Positions 63,801-64,000 of a stretch of DNA of 64,000 nt are shown here, piece after piece. Position 1 is the first letter of the stretch. Each line of letters starts with the position of its first letter. Origin of the DNA: Thamnaconus septentrionalis (lineage: Eukaryota > Chordata > Actinopteri > Tetraodontiformes > Monacanthidae); contig CM020503.1 of NCBI GenBank assembly GCA_009823395.1, forward strand, positions 6,046,501 through 6,110,500, written 5' to 3'. Both the position numbers and the translations under genes were made by a program. The notes beneath the pieces were generated by a model. That model was not told the DNA's origin. It saw nothing but the letters and a program-made list of their open reading frames with translations, and searched no databases.

Positions 63801-64000
63801 CTTTTGTATTTTTTTCCGCTATAAACTTTATACCTTGTCAAACACATCTTTTGAAAGGCTCAGGTGGGCAACAGCAGAGCTGAAACAGGCTCTTAACATT
63901 TTATTCAGTAGAAATGATTGAATTGTGCATTTTTTTTGGTGATGCAGGGTAACTATTGTCACATCATCCTTTTTTTAACAACTCAAATGTTGTGATTACG
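57862..64000. other. Non-coding region right of med24
   Basis: No coding exon is recognisable. Nuclear-receptor zinc-finger or ligand-binding exons expected for thra are absent, so this may be a long 5' intron or intergenic DNA. Positions 60800-61040 are GC-richer with a TATA-like motif. The rest is AT-rich and mostly free of long tandem repeats. Confidence 0.5.
61222..61272. repeat. (ATCT/ATCC)n tetranucleotide repeat
   Basis: ATCT units, then seven CATC-type units, then ATCT units again. Confidence 0.92.

Noticed and set aside
57600..64000. Thyroid hormone receptor alpha coding exons expected by synteny
   Set aside because: No DNA-binding-domain or ligand-binding-domain sequence is visible. 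At most a leader exon is present.

Overview
The window is vertebrate nuclear DNA, almost certainly from a teleost fish and probably a percomorph. It holds multi-exon genes with short GT-AG introns, many long (CA)n, (GA)n and (AAT)n microsatellites, tRNA-headed SINEs with (TCCA)n tails and small hAT elements. The genes are fish counterparts of a human 17q21 neighbourhood. All coding calls come from conceptual translation and comparison with family members I know. No search was run.

Layout from left to right. Positions 1-9221 are CpG- and microsatellite-rich and hold no coding exon I can support. A single-exon connexin, best matched to gjd3 (Cx31.9 type), lies on the minus strand at 9222-10103. 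A short intergenic stretch with two hAT-type elements follows. A complete top2a (DNA topoisomerase II alpha) lies on the minus strand at 13119-24484. I resolved 35 coding exons that join in frame to 1,586 residues. Positions 24.7-31.9 kb are intergenic and contain a decayed LINE and a SINE fragment. lrrc3c (a leucine-rich-repeat membrane protein) is on the plus strand, with a likely non-coding CpG-rich first exon ending at 32195 and a coding exon at 35143-35937. A repeat-rich gap follows. csf3 (G-CSF cytokine) is on the plus strand at 44071-45929, with five exons encoding 208 residues, a TATA box, a perfect NF-kB site and an AU-rich 3'UTR. med24 (Mediator subunit 24) is on the minus strand at 47187-56874, with 25 coding exons encoding 989 residues, convergent with csf3. 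Right of med24 there is a compact divergent promoter with a possible first exon of the next gene, then 6 kb without any coding exon I can recognise.

The genes do not form a pathway. They share conserved neighbourhood: human LRRC3C, CSF3 and MED24 are close together, as are GJD3 and TOP2A, but the two groups are several hundred kilobases apart in human and directly adjacent here. I found no clearly novel system. The more unusual items are a perfect 18-bp hairpin over the 5' splice site of top2a exon 24, a GC-AG intron in med24, two interstitial telomeric arrays each bracketed by a direct duplication, stacked upstream ORFs in lrrc3c, and an open candidate exon divergent from med24.
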